Numbered from the stretch's first letter, positions 18,673 to 28,112 are shown. The stretch: 64,000 nt of DNA from Iningainema tapete BLCC-T55 (GCF_014698965.1 NZ_JACXAE010000126.1:124001-188000); one strand, 5' to 3'. The notes: generated by a model from the sequence alone, not told the origin. A program made the numbers and translations.

Positions 18673-20895
18673 TTACTTGTATACCCATCGTTCATTTTGT
18701 TTGGGCGTGTCTACAACATCCTGTCCCATTGGGGGATGGGAATAATAAAAGTAGTTGTTCGGCTTGATTTTCATATTCACACCATTAACAACAATTCCCA
18801 AGATATTAGCTTCAGAACGTTCTAGTAGCGACTTAGCTGTGGTAGCGCTAGCTGAATCCACAATACCAGGTCTTACTACTAACAAAACTCCATCTGCCAT
18901 TTTTCCTAAAATTGCTCCATCTGCTCTCCCAACTAAAGGAGGAGTATCAAACACAATATAATCAAAGCGCTGAGAGAACATCTCAATTAAAGAACTCATG
19001 CGTTCAGAGTCAATTAAAGCCAAAGGATTAGGAGGCTGAACTCCTGCTGTCATGACGGATAGATTTTTTGTAACAGCTTGCAAGCTGTATGAAAATTCAT
19101 CATGACCAACTATTATGTTACTTAAACCCACTGAGTTAATTAGCCCCCACAGATGATGTTGTGCTGGGTGACAGAGATCGGCATCAACTAGTAGAACTTG
19201 CTTTCCAGCAGCCGCCAATACAGCAGCTAAATTAGCAGAAACTTCTGATTTTCCTTCTTGAGGTACAGAACTTGTAACTACAATTGTGCGGACTTTTTTA
19301 TGGCTAATAAACTTGAGGTTTGCTTGAAGCATTTGGTATGCTTCATGAATTACCGAGTAAGGAGAGGTGGCAACAATGACACGCTTGGAGACTCTTTCTC
19401 CCATTAAGTTAACAGGATTAGATGTATTATTGGTGTCAAACTTAGGAATTATCCCCAGCATTGTATAGCCAAAAAATGCCTCTGCTTCTTTAACCGTTTT
19501 CAATGAGCTATCAATTAAGTCTACAAAAAATGCCGCCGCTACACCTAGCAACAAACCAACAAATACGCCACCTCCTAATAAGACTAATATGATTTTGTTA
19601 GGAGCAGGTTTTTTGGGAACTTCGGCTGGCTCAATAATTTTTGCATTACCAGTGGTTTGCCTTTCTGCTACTTCAATTTCCTGTAGTCTTGTCCGCAGGT
19701 TTTCGTAGTTTTTCTGAGCGATCGCCAACCTGCGATCTAAATCGCCTTGCTTTTTCTCTAAATTTGGTAGTATATCCAGCCTTTCTTTAAAACTTACTCG
19801 CAGTTCAGATAAAGCTCTTAATTTACTTTCTAAACCTTGGCGTTGCGCCTCTAACTGTACATATTGACTTGCTAGACTTGTTTTTATTTCTCCCATTTGT
19901 AACTTGTTTGGGGAAACATTTTTTTGAGTACCTAAAACCAGTTCCTTTCCTTTAGCTCCTAAAGTTTGATTTATCCGCTCCTGCAATAAAGAATTTAAAG
20001 TAGCTTCTTGATTTTTTAAGAAAGTAACTGATGGATGTGTTTCTGTATAACGTGCGCGATCGCTTGCTAGCTGGCTTTGTACTTTTTGCAGTTCACCTAA
20101 AACGGACTGTACTCCCGGTATTTGACTAAGGGAAGTAATTTCTACAGTTTTGGAGCCGGCAAAATCTAGTTGAGAGCGTATTTGTGCTTCTTGAGCGCTT
20201 ACTTCTGCAAGAGCTGCCCGAGCCTGATTTATTTGTGCATCTATTTGAGCAATATTACTAATGGCAGCCCCCGCCTCTTGGGGTAGCTCGATAATCTTAT
20301 ATCGAATTTTAAACTGACGTAGTGCTTCGGAAGCTCGTTCTAATTCTGCTTGAGAGTATGGTAGTTGTTTTTTAATAAATTCACCCGCTGCAATCACTTG
20401 AGTGCGATTAGACTGAACATTATTCTCCACGTATGATTTCATCACCTCATTGACTATTGATGCTGCCAATTGAGGATTTTGTGAAGTGTTGGAAACCTTC
20501 AATATGTCCGTACCTACAGCTGTTTCAACCTTAATATTCAGTGCCTCTGGCTCAATTGGATTACCTTTTTTATCTTTTAGCTCTAATTTATTTATCGCCT
20601 CTTTTAAGATCGGTTGAGACTTCAAAACCATTGCTTGTGTTTGTAGTGGATTACCCTCACGCATTATAGATTCGATATCTCCGATTTTTTCTCCTACTTT
20701 TGTCAGAGATGAGGTTCGATCTGATCTCAGCAGCACTAATCCACTGGCTTGGTATACAGGCTTGCGCATAAACGCAGCAACCGATGATAATCCGGATGTG
20801 ACTAAAACCACTCCTAAAATAATCAGCCAACGTCTTTTGATTACCTGTAAATATTTTTGAATATCTAATTCTTCTATATAGCCTTTAGTCTCCAT
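18673..20895 (-). CDS. Wzc/GumC-like polysaccharide co-polymerase with tyrosine autokinase domain
   Basis: The 740-residue protein has an N-terminal Wzz domain (first membrane helix near residues 25-42), a long periplasmic coiled-coil region with many Glu/Gln/Leu residues (about 170-420), a second membrane helix near 438-462, and a cytoplasmic BY-kinase domain. The kinase has Walker A SSVPQEGKSEVSAN (about 540-552), Walker A' VLLVDADLCHP and Walker B YIVFDTPPLVGRADG. The C-terminal tail contains several tyrosines (NNYFYYSHPP and a late WVYK). Such proteins control chain length and export in Wzy-dependent pathways. No matching phosphatase (Wzb) or outer-membrane exporter (Wza) gene is in the window. 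Confidence 0.92.
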   Translation of the reverse strand: METKGYIEELDIQKYLQVIKRRWLIILGVVLVTSGLSSVAAFMRKPVYQASGLVLLRSDRTSSLTKVGEKIGDIESIMREGNPLQTQAMVLKSQPILKEAINKLELKDKKGNPIEPEALNIKVETAVGTDILKVSNTSQNPQLAASIVNEVMKSYVENNVQSNRTQVIAAGEFIKKQLPYSQAELERASEALRQFKIRYKIIELPQEAGAAISNIAQIDAQINQARAALAEVSAQEAQIRSQLDFAGSKTVEITSLSQIPGVQSVLGELQKVQSQLASDRARYTETHPSVTFLKNQEATLNSLLQERINQTLGAKGKELVLGTQKNVSPNKLQMGEIKTSLASQYVQLEAQRQGLESKLRALSELRVSFKERLDILPNLEKKQGDLDRRLAIAQKNYENLRTRLQEIEVAERQTTGNAKIIEPAEVPKKPAPNKIILVLLGGGVFVGLLLGVAAAFFVDLIDSSLKTVKEAEAFFGYTMLGIIPKFDTNNTSNPVNLMGERVSKRVIVATSPYSVIHEAYQMLQANLKFISHKKVRTIVVTSSVPQEGKSEVSANLAAVLAAAGKQVLLVDADLCHPAQHHLWGLINSVGLSNIIVGHDEFSYSLQAVTKNLSVMTAGVQPPNPLALIDSERMSSLIEMFSQRFDYIVFDTPPLVGRADGAILGKMADGVLLVVRPGIVDSASATTAKSLLERSEANILGIVVNGVNMKIKPNNYFYYSHPPMGQDVVDTPKQNERWVYK

Positions 20896-21228
20896 ATATT
20901 TTCACCAATTGTAGTTAAATGCTTTCATTGGAGCCAATATTAAATTTTTAATATTTAGTTACTTAGTTTAACAGCTTTGGTAGTTATCCTTTCACAAATA
21001 GAAAACAATTTGTGTTTTTTCCTAATGTGTTTATAAATGGTAATGTTATCTATCATAGGGATATATTGTAGACAATTTAAATTACCTCTATACTAAGTTT
21101 TATTCGATACATTATGTCGCAGTTCAGCTTATCTTAAATTATCCTTAATTTCAAGTAGATTAGACAAATATTTTTAAAGATACTGTAAAGTTTTTGTAGA
21201 GACGCGCCATGGCGTGTCTCTCTACAAA
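20896..21228 (-). other. Gap between priming transferase and Wzc-like gene
   Basis: These 333 bases are AT-rich and hold no coding frame I can support. The only structure is the palindromic repeat at 21195-21227, which touches the stop codon of the phosphotransferase gene. The rest could carry a promoter for the wzc-like gene, but I see no clear element. Confidence 0.5.
21195..21227. repeat. Imperfect TGTAGAGACG palindrome next to the priming transferase stop
   Basis: The ends read TTGTAGAGACGC and GTGTCTCTCTACAAA around a CGCCATGGCG core. It belongs to the same family as the copies at 34547, 38892, 38942, 47834, 50028 and 55084 but has a small asymmetry in the right arm. It sits directly after the stop of the phosphotransferase gene, so it could form a hairpin in the polycistronic RNA between that gene and the wzc-like gene. 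Confidence 0.75.
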
Positions 21229-22653
21229 TTAATAGGCACCAGACTTTTGCAGAACTACCCCGACAGTTTTCAGCAAAATTTGTACATCTAGCCACAAAGA
21301 CCAATTTTCAATGTATGTCAGGTCTAACTTCACTCCATCTTCAAAATTATCAATATCTGAACGACCAGAAACCTGCCACAATCCGGTAATACCTGGCAAC
21401 ACTTCTTGTCGAATAAAATGCTTTGTTTTGAACTTCTCCACATCTCTCATGGGAAGGGGGCGCGGACCTACTAAACTCATCTGTCCAAACAAAACATTAA
21501 ATATTTGCGGTAATTCATCCAGACTATAACGACGTAAGAATTTGCCTATGCGTGTGATGCGAGGGTCGTTCTTCATTTTAAAGAGGACTCCATCTTTAAT
21601 TTCATTTTTGGCTTCTAGAGTTGCTTGCAGCTTTTCTGCATTAACAACCATTGTCCGGAATTTCCAAATCTTAAAACTCTTACCATGCAAACCGATGCGA
21701 TTTTGTTTGAAGAATATTGGTCCGGGAGAATCTAACTTAATGAGAATGGCGATCGCCACATAAACAGGTGACAAAATCAATAACAGTATAATTGCACAAC
21801 AAAGGTCAAAACACCGTTTGAGCCAAAAGTCACTCCCAGCAAGAATTGGTGCTGGAATTGTCATACAAGGAACTTCACCTATTGTCCAAAAAACTGATTT
21901 GGGATGATAAACATCAGTTTGATTTGGCAATATTCTTAGAGTAATGCCTGCGGTGTAAAAATTCCAGCAAACATAGAGACGGTTCTTGATCGCATTCCAA
22001 GAAACAAAAGCTTCTTCTATGCCATTTTGACGTAAATACTCAAAAGTTGCTTCTCTGTTCTTTAAATCCAAACTACTAGAATCAGTAATTCCTTGTATTG
22101 TGTAGCAACCTTCTTTTTCGATTAACTTAATATGTCGCTCTTTATCTTCTAAGTCAGTAATCACAAAAATTGAATGACGAATAGCTCCTTTGTTTCGTAA
22201 GAGTTTAGTGCTGATATCGCAGAGCAAACGAGCAGTACAAATCAAAACTACAGATAAAGACCAAAACAGTAGAAAAGTTGAGCGCGAGACATAAATATCT
22301 GGTTCATAAAGAAACCCGATCAGCAAGAGGAGAATTTCTGATTGAGTTACTGCTTTAATTAAACCAATATAGTTACGACGATTTCCTCCCGATCTATATA
22401 GTCCTTGAACAGTAATAAAGCCGATTACAACTATGAGAATGAGGAGTAAAAAAGATGGTTTTTCTGCCAAAGTCTTTACTGGTGTGCCATAAAATATTGC
22501 TAACTTCCATGCTAAGAATAAAGCCAAGGAATCTAGCAACATCAGCGTTATTACCCGCAGAAATTTTGTAGTTATTCCTCTTTGTATTCTTGTGCCTTTG
22601 GGTGATCTTAGATCTGGTTTAAAATCTGATACTTCTAATGATTTAGGAACCAT
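21229..22653 (-). CDS. Polyprenyl-phosphate sugar-1-phosphate transferase (WbaP/CpsE-like)
   Basis: The 474-residue protein has about four or five N-terminal membrane helices, a middle soluble part and a C-terminal bacterial sugar transferase domain (from about residue 280). The domain shows KRCFDLCCAIILLL, SPGPIFFKQNRIGLHGKSFK, KFRTMV, LRRYSLDELPQIFNVLFGQM, SLVGPRPL and GITGLWQVSGRSD. It should start the repeat unit by moving a hexose-1-phosphate onto undecaprenyl phosphate. Together with the flippase, polymerase and co-polymerase it completes the inner-membrane part of a Wzy-dependent pathway. Confidence 0.92.
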   Translation of the reverse strand: MVPKSLEVSDFKPDLRSPKGTRIQRGITTKFLRVITLMLLDSLALFLAWKLAIFYGTPVKTLAEKPSFLLLILIVVIGFITVQGLYRSGGNRRNYIGLIKAVTQSEILLLLIGFLYEPDIYVSRSTFLLFWSLSVVLICTARLLCDISTKLLRNKGAIRHSIFVITDLEDKERHIKLIEKEGCYTIQGITDSSSLDLKNREATFEYLRQNGIEEAFVSWNAIKNRLYVCWNFYTAGITLRILPNQTDVYHPKSVFWTIGEVPCMTIPAPILAGSDFWLKRCFDLCCAIILLLILSPVYVAIAILIKLDSPGPIFFKQNRIGLHGKSFKIWKFRTMVVNAEKLQATLEAKNEIKDGVLFKMKNDPRITRIGKFLRRYSLDELPQIFNVLFGQMSLVGPRPLPMRDVEKFKTKHFIRQEVLPGITGLWQVSGRSDIDNFEDGVKLDLTYIENWSLWLDVQILLKTVGVVLQKSGAY

Positions 22654-22704
22654 AATTGTTATTCCCCGATATTTCGCTTGGTAGATATCTTAAAAATGAC
22701 TGTC

Positions 22705-23493
22705 TTAGTACTGTGAAGATGCTCGTGAACCCTTTGTAAAAAATTTTCTCAACCTTTCAGATAAAAGCCGATAAAAAAACAGCGGATTGCCAATCACATA
22801 ACGTTCCCACAGACGGCTTGGTTCTGTAACCAATCGTGTTAACCACTCTAGTCCGCTATCAGTCATCCAACGCGGACCTCTATAGACAGTTTCAGTATAG
22901 AAATCAAGACATGCGCCTAGAGGGAGAAACACTTTCGCATCTATATACTCTAGATTCTTCAAAATCCATCTTTCTTGCAAGGGCATCCCAAAGCCAACAT
23001 ACAAGACATCTGGCTTAAATTCGTTGATTTGTTGGATTACATATTCATTTTCTGCACCAGTTTTCTCAAAATAACCATGATGTCCTTTTACTTTTAAGTT
23101 TGGTGCGATCGCTTTGAGCTTGGCGATCGCTTTATCCACTGTACCTGGCTCACCTGCTAGCAGGAACAATGAAACCTGCTCCCGTTCACAAGATTTAGCT
23201 AAATCCTCAATATAATCTGGACAGGTCATGCGATGAGATGAATTAACATTACAGCCGCAAATTTTTGCTCCTAATAAAACACCAAATCCATCGCAGAATA
23301 CTAAGTCCGACTTGTTCACAAAATCTCGATACCAAGGTAGTTCGTAAGCAAAGTTCATTGCCCGAACATTGACGTTACCTATGATTGTTTTTTTAGGAAT
23401 TTTGGCTGATTTGACAATATAGTTAATTAGTTCATTTACTTTGACTTTATGAAATTTAGTCCCAAGTAAGACAACTTCATCAAATTTTTTCAT
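22705..23493 (-). CDS. WecG/TagA/CpsF-family glycosyltransferase
   Basis: The 262-residue product has the family signatures NVNVRAMNFAYELPWYRDFV, DLVFCDGFGVLLGAKICG, LFLLAGEPGTVDKAIAKL, VLYVGFGMPLQERW and LPLGACLDFYTETVYRGPRW. WecG/TagA enzymes add the second sugar (N-acetylmannosamine or ManNAc uronate in studied members) to the lipid-linked first sugar. The gene lies 51 bp upstream of the priming transferase, which fits a role in the second step. Confidence 0.9.
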   Translation of the reverse strand: MKKFDEVVLLGTKFHKVKVNELINYIVKSAKIPKKTIIGNVNVRAMNFAYELPWYRDFVNKSDLVFCDGFGVLLGAKICGCNVNSSHRMTCPDYIEDLAKSCEREQVSLFLLAGEPGTVDKAIAKLKAIAPNLKVKGHHGYFEKTGAENEYVIQQINEFKPDVLYVGFGMPLQERWILKNLEYIDAKVFLPLGACLDFYTETVYRGPRWMTDSGLEWLTRLVTEPSRLWERYVIGNPLFFYRLLSERLRKFFTKGSRASSQY

Positions 23494-23590
23494 CTCGTTA
23501 ATTTCCCTACTTTACGTCAGTTTGGCGATAATTTTTAAGTGCGAACGATTTAAATCATCACGGGATATTTAGGACAAAAGCTTTGCGACA

Positions 23591-24742
23591 TCAACGTTTC
23601 GGCGCTGAGTCAAAAGCTCTTGCCATAGCATTCCATACCAACTTGCGACTCAAGTTTGAGTCCAGTGGTAAAGGACGTACTTGTTTATTTGGGCGATTAA
23701 ACATTGAAAGCCAAGTGCGTCTATCACTTAATCCCCAAGTCAAGACTGCAATAACTGCTCGTTCCGAAAGCACTACTGAAAGATAGTCTTCATAACAAGC
23801 GGCGACAATGCGATCTCGCTGCTGCAAATCGTTCGGCAATTGTTCGTCTAACACATCTAATTCTGTTACCAGAATTTTTAGACCAAGACTAGCAACATCA
23901 GCAAGAAAACTCCTCAGTTTTTTAGCATTCAAACGGGTTTCACCCTTCAAATGAGACTGAATACCTAAAGCATGAATCGGCGTTCCTTTAGATTTCAAAC
24001 GCTCTAATAATTTCAGAACAAGAGTTCTTTTCGCTTCATGCTTAGGCGTGTCATACTCCAAATCGTTTTCGTTGTAAACCAACATTGCTTTATTGTCTGC
24101 ATTAGCAGCAGTTCTATAGGCAAGCTCTATGTAATCTGAATCTAAAAACTCAAACCACGGACTTCGCCGCCAACCACCCTTTAGCCCATCATCTGGTTCA
24201 ATAGCCTCGTTGACTACATCCCACGAGTGCATTCGACCTGCGTAACGTTTGGTAACAGTTGTAATATGTTCTACCAAAAATTTTTCCGCATTTTGGCGAT
24301 TAACTACTTCTTTAAACCATTGAGGCAGCTGTTGATGCCAGACTAAAGTGTGTCCGCGAAACAGCATCCCGTTACGAGTAGCAAATTGAGCTAACCAATC
24401 TGCTTGGCTAAAGTTAAACTTGTTTGGTGCGGGGCGCAAAGCATCCCATTTGAGATCGTTTTCCGGCACCAAGATGTTGCACTCACGAATAAAACTTGCC
24501 TCTAAGTTTTTGTCAGACAACAGATAATCTCGCATCGCTGCTGCTCCGTAAACTAATCCCTTAGCCGCAGCACGCTTCTTTAACGGAGTAAAATCTGTTA
24601 CTTTAAAATCTCTAGATTTGTCAAGTGCAATGCTGTGGTGCATGAAGTATTTATGTTTCCCCAATGCGACAGCACTAACCCCTGCCAAACCAGATAAACC
24701 AACAGACAAAAAACAACGTCTGCTGAATGACGATTTGAGCAT
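23591..24742 (-). CDS. Tat-exported GH10 endo-1,4-beta-xylanase family protein
   Basis: The 383-residue protein begins SSFSRRCFLSVGLSGLAGVS, a twin-arginine signal (SRRxFL followed by a mild hydrophobic core). The GH10 barrel follows with RGHTLVWHQQLPQWF, HSWDVVNEAIEPDDG (acid/base E179), NENDLEYDTPK and ILVTELDVLDE (nucleophile E294). It differs from the plus-strand GH10 at 2465 in export route and N-terminal domain, so the two are not a recent duplication. It marks the far end of the EPS cluster and is likely the first gene of the minus-strand operon or has its own promoter. Confidence 0.9.
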   Translation of the reverse strand: MLKSSFSRRCFLSVGLSGLAGVSAVALGKHKYFMHHSIALDKSRDFKVTDFTPLKKRAAAKGLVYGAAAMRDYLLSDKNLEASFIRECNILVPENDLKWDALRPAPNKFNFSQADWLAQFATRNGMLFRGHTLVWHQQLPQWFKEVVNRQNAEKFLVEHITTVTKRYAGRMHSWDVVNEAIEPDDGLKGGWRRSPWFEFLDSDYIELAYRTAANADNKAMLVYNENDLEYDTPKHEAKRTLVLKLLERLKSKGTPIHALGIQSHLKGETRLNAKKLRSFLADVASLGLKILVTELDVLDEQLPNDLQQRDRIVAACYEDYLSVVLSERAVIAVLTWGLSDRRTWLSMFNRPNKQVRPLPLDSNLSRKLVWNAMARAFDSAPKR

Positions 24743-25795
24743 ATAGATATATATTGGGATAACCTGATTTTTGCCCCAAAATCAGCAGTTTTTTTCAGTT
24801 TACAAGCTTCTGTCAGAGTATCTATAGACATTCTGACGTGAGATTAAGATTGAGCATAAAAATTTCCTCACCACAAGTTTCTAATGAACTTGCTGCTTTG
24901 AGAAACTTTGAGCGCTCAATGGTACTTCAGGTTTATGACCAAAGCTAGTTGTAGATGACACCTCACTTAGCGTTTCAATACACACTAATGAGAGACATAG
25001 AGCAAAAATGTGGTTCAAGCATAGCCCAGTAGCCGAACCTTTAACTATCTAACATATACACAGACGTGCATTTAGTCAAATTGTTTTGGCTCTAGTACTG
25101 TTTGGCAAGAATCATACAGCATTTATCTATTTATACGCAAGTGGTAATTTTAATTACTCATGTTACAGCATCTTTGGCTCCATAGAACAATCAAATTGTA
25201 TAATTAATTTTATTTTTTAAAAAAAATCCAGAAAATACTTCGTTGCCATTGTAAACAATCAATGGCAATGAATTGCACCGTTATTGCCACAAGCAAAGCC
25301 AACATAAGTTTGACGTTAGGATGGGCTGGCTTTGGGGAAGAAAGAAAATTTTAATTGACTTAATAAAAAAAGCACTTTTTGTAAGAAAAGTAGGAAAAGT
25401 CGTAAGTTATTAACAGCACTTATAGACTTGCAATTAATCTGTGTCGGACAAAAATAACTTCTTGCTGACTGTGATGAACAACTTTATCTACTCATAGGTT
25501 AACTTAACTACTTGACAAAATCAAAATTATCCCCTACTTAAGAATACAGCAAATTTCAGAGTTATTACTTATAGGCGATTTCAGTAATATGTATTTTAAA
25601 AAAAGTCAAATTTATTACATTTAACCCCTATATTCTTGATTTCTTGCTCCCGTGGCAAGATAGAAGTGCAACCATTCAGAGTGGTTGAAAATGGGGTTCT
25701 GCAACCCAAAACTAACAACCTGCTATCCTTTGTAAACTTTGAAGTTGAGATGGGATGACTAAAACAACAGTCAAGTTGCTTGATAACTTTGCATT
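24743..25795. other. About 1 kb non-coding gap with small hairpins
   Basis: I find no supportable gene here. The region is AT-rich. Two small inverted repeats are visible: TTGCCATTG/CAATGGCAA at 25243-25268 and CAACCA/TGGTTG at 25669-25687. The left end must contain the promoter of the Tat-GH10 gene. The right end runs into the DUF4058 remnant. Confidence 0.6.
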
Positions 25796-26042
25796 GATAG
25801 TCGCCGCGCCGGGCAACATTACCTCCCTATGCTGATTTATATGCTTTTAATTTGCCAGAAGTCATTCCACATTTTCCCTACCTCTACGTGCTGGAGATAA
25901 CGAGCCAGTTATCGTGCAAACACTTTTAAATGAGATGTATGATCTATACGGTTATGATTTGGTGATAGATTACAGTAACAAGTGTGTGCCACCTTTGTCA
26001 GATGCTTCTTGGGCAAAGGGCTATAATTACCTATTTATTTGA
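25796..26042 (+). pseudogene. DUF4058 protein C-terminal remnant, at least two frameshifts
   Basis: Read across three frames the stretch gives RRAGQHYLP, then YADLYAFNLPEVIPHFP, then LRAGDNEPVIVQTLLNEMYD, GYDLVIDYS and VPPLSDASWAKGYN before a TGA at 26040-26042. This is the end of a DUF4058-family protein, whose C-terminus normally has an IPCFPLPLR-x-GD-x-EPVVDLQ pattern. The frame changes near 25827 and near 25878, each explained by loss of one base, so it is dead. The N-terminal two thirds are not recognisable upstream. Its stop lies 3 bp before the DUF58 gene start. Confidence 0.7.
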
Positions 26043-26045
26043 AAC

Positions 26046-27389
26046 GTGGTTCCATCCATACGAATTTACATATTATTAGTATTGTTAATTCTGCTTGCCC
26101 CAACTATGGCAATTTTAGTTGGTGTTACAGAAAGTATTGCTGTTACATTGCTATTGGATGCGATCGCCTTAACATTAATGATCATAGATGGTTGGCGAGT
26201 ACGTTCTCAGCGAGTCCAAATTACACGCGAATTACCGCCACGACTCTCAGTTGGGCGCGATAACCAGGTAGTATTAAAGATAAAAAGTGATATTAACACT
26301 ATAATTCAAATTGGCGATCAATACCCAAAAGAATTTGAGGTATCTACACCAAAACTACAAGCCTCTATCCATCATCAAAAGGCAGAACAAACTAGCAGTA
26401 CCCAAGAATTAATTTATACTGTACATCCAAAACAAAGGGGAGAATTTACTTGGGGAGATATTCATGTCAGACAATTAGGTGCGTGGGGATTAGCTTGGAA
26501 TGAGTGGAAAATTCCACAAACAAAGCTCGTCAAAGTTTACCCAGACTTAATAGGGTTGCGATCGCTTTCCATCAAACTAACACTGCAATCATCAGGAGTC
26601 AACCGCCAACGCCAATTAGGAATAGGAACAGAATTTAGCGAACTGCGCAACTACCACATAGGAGACGACTTACGCTTGATAGATTGGAAAGCCACAGCTC
26701 GTCGTGCATTTGCTTATGCCAATACACCACCATTAGTAAGAGTACTAGAACCAGAGCAAGAGCAAACATTATTAATATTACTTGACCGTGGACGCTTAAT
26801 GACCGAAAAAGTCCAAGGATTACAAAGATTTGACTGGGGCTTAAACGCCACATTATCACTAGCCCTAGCAGGATTACATCGAGGAGACAAAGTAGGCGTG
26901 GGAGTATTCGATCGCCAAATGCATACTTGGATTTCTCCACAAAAAAGTCAACAGCACCTAACTCAAATAATAGATCGACTTACACCCATACAACCAGTAT
27001 TATTAGAATCCGACTATCTCGGAGCCGTCACAAAAGTAGTACAACAACAAACCAGACGCTGCCTCATAGTACTAATTACCGACATAGTTGACATCACCGC
27101 ATCTCAAGAACTTCTCACCGCCCTTTCTCGACTAACACCCCGCTACTTACCGTTTTGCGTTATTCTACGCGATCCTCAAGTCGATCAACTAGCCCATAAC
27201 CCACCTATAAAACCAAAAATCACAGATACATACATCCGCGCCGTTGCTCTAGACTTACTAGCCCAAAGACAAATCGCCTTTGCACAACTTAAACAAAAAG
27301 GAGTTTTGGTATTAGATGCACCAGCTAATCAAATCACAGAACAATTAGTTAATCAATACATACAACTCAAAGCCCGCAATCAACTTTAA
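26046..27389 (+). CDS. DUF58 domain protein (vWA-like), usual partner of MoxR
   Basis: The 447-residue protein has two N-terminal membrane helices (IYILLVLLILLAPTMAILVG and the next stretch), a beta-rich middle, and the DUF58 signature GTEFSELRNYHIGDDLRLID followed by WKATARR, then a vWA-like part with LLILLDRG and CLIVLITDIVD. DUF58 proteins are typically encoded beside MoxR ATPases and are thought to be their substrates or adaptors. The start is GTG 26046; an in-frame stop lies at 26040, so the protein cannot extend upstream. It directly follows the DUF4058 remnant and lies 25.6 kb from the moxR-like gene at the window start. Confidence 0.88.
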   Translation: MVPSIRIYILLVLLILLAPTMAILVGVTESIAVTLLLDAIALTLMIIDGWRVRSQRVQITRELPPRLSVGRDNQVVLKIKSDINTIIQIGDQYPKEFEVSTPKLQASIHHQKAEQTSSTQELIYTVHPKQRGEFTWGDIHVRQLGAWGLAWNEWKIPQTKLVKVYPDLIGLRSLSIKLTLQSSGVNRQRQLGIGTEFSELRNYHIGDDLRLIDWKATARRAFAYANTPPLVRVLEPEQEQTLLILLDRGRLMTEKVQGLQRFDWGLNATLSLALAGLHRGDKVGVGVFDRQMHTWISPQKSQQHLTQIIDRLTPIQPVLLESDYLGAVTKVVQQQTRRCLIVLITDIVDITASQELLTALSRLTPRYLPFCVILRDPQVDQLAHNPPIKPKITDTYIRAVALDLLAQRQIAFAQLKQKGVLVLDAPANQITEQLVNQYIQLKARNQL

Positions 27390-27433
27390 GTAGTTCGACA
27401 AAATTAAATTTATTCGTGAAGGTAGGAGACAGA

Positions 27434-27454
27434 AGTCAGGAGTCAGGAGTCAGG
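27434..27454. repeat. Heptamer tandem repeat (AGTCAGG) x3
   Basis: Three perfect copies of AGTCAGG follow the DUF58 gene. Short tandem heptamers of this kind are common in intergenic DNA of filamentous cyanobacteria. Confidence 0.85.
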
Positions 27455-27555
27455 AGAAAATTTTGTGTAATTAATTTTGCGTATACGTCATCGGAACAAA
27501 CCCTTCTCTCAAACCTGAGAGAAGAGATGAGAGGATGAGGGCAAACCGCTGAGAA

Positions 27556-27924
27556 TTATCGAATAACTTGCATCTTTGTAATTAAAGTTACTTGCTTGCT
27601 CTTACCACATGGTTCTGCACTTTGGCAATCGTTGATTTTTCCTTGCCCATAAGATAACCGTACTTTCTTGTTTAAGAAAGTTTTTTCTCTAGCACAGATA
27701 TCAAAATTTGCATAGACACTTTGATAAGTTTTTCCTTTTTGATCTACTAAAGTGACGTAACATGCATTGTCACCATTTTCTATGCTTTTAACTGTAGCAA
27801 TTTGCGGTCCTTTGACTGATTTTTGTGCTAAGACAGCAGTAGGTGTGAGAAAAAAGTTTAAAGCAAAGACTGATACAGATAAACCTATGAGTGATAAGCA
27901 GAAGGGGATTTTTTGATCTTTCAT
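27556..27924 (-). CDS. Small secreted protein of unknown function
   Basis: I do not recognise a family. From ATG 27924 the product (122 residues) begins KDQKIPFCLSLIGLSVSVFA and continues with TPTAVLAQKS, a classic signal peptide with an AxA-type cleavage site (VLA-Q). The mature part is about 90 residues with four cysteines (DNACYV, DICAREK, NDCQSAEPCGKSK), suggesting disulfides and a beta-rich fold, and it ends KQVTLITKMQVIR. An earlier ATG at 27948 would add eight residues. It is probably periplasmic or secreted; no function is inferred. Confidence 0.65.
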   Translation of the reverse strand: MKDQKIPFCLSLIGLSVSVFALNFFLTPTAVLAQKSVKGPQIATVKSIENGDNACYVTLVDQKGKTYQSVYANFDICAREKTFLNKKVRLSYGQGKINDCQSAEPCGKSKQVTLITKMQVIR

Positions 27925-28112
27925 TAATTTTTGACTTTGAGCTAACATGGTTAAGTACTATATTCTTAGTATATAGTACAAATATATACAAAAAAAGATT
28001 ATTGCCATCAGTATTATCCCAATTGACTGACAAAAAATTTCACTGAGGTTGGTTTGTCGGACGGTTTTGTCAGTCAACCAGCAGTAGTATCTTTGATCTA
28101 ATGAGAAATATG

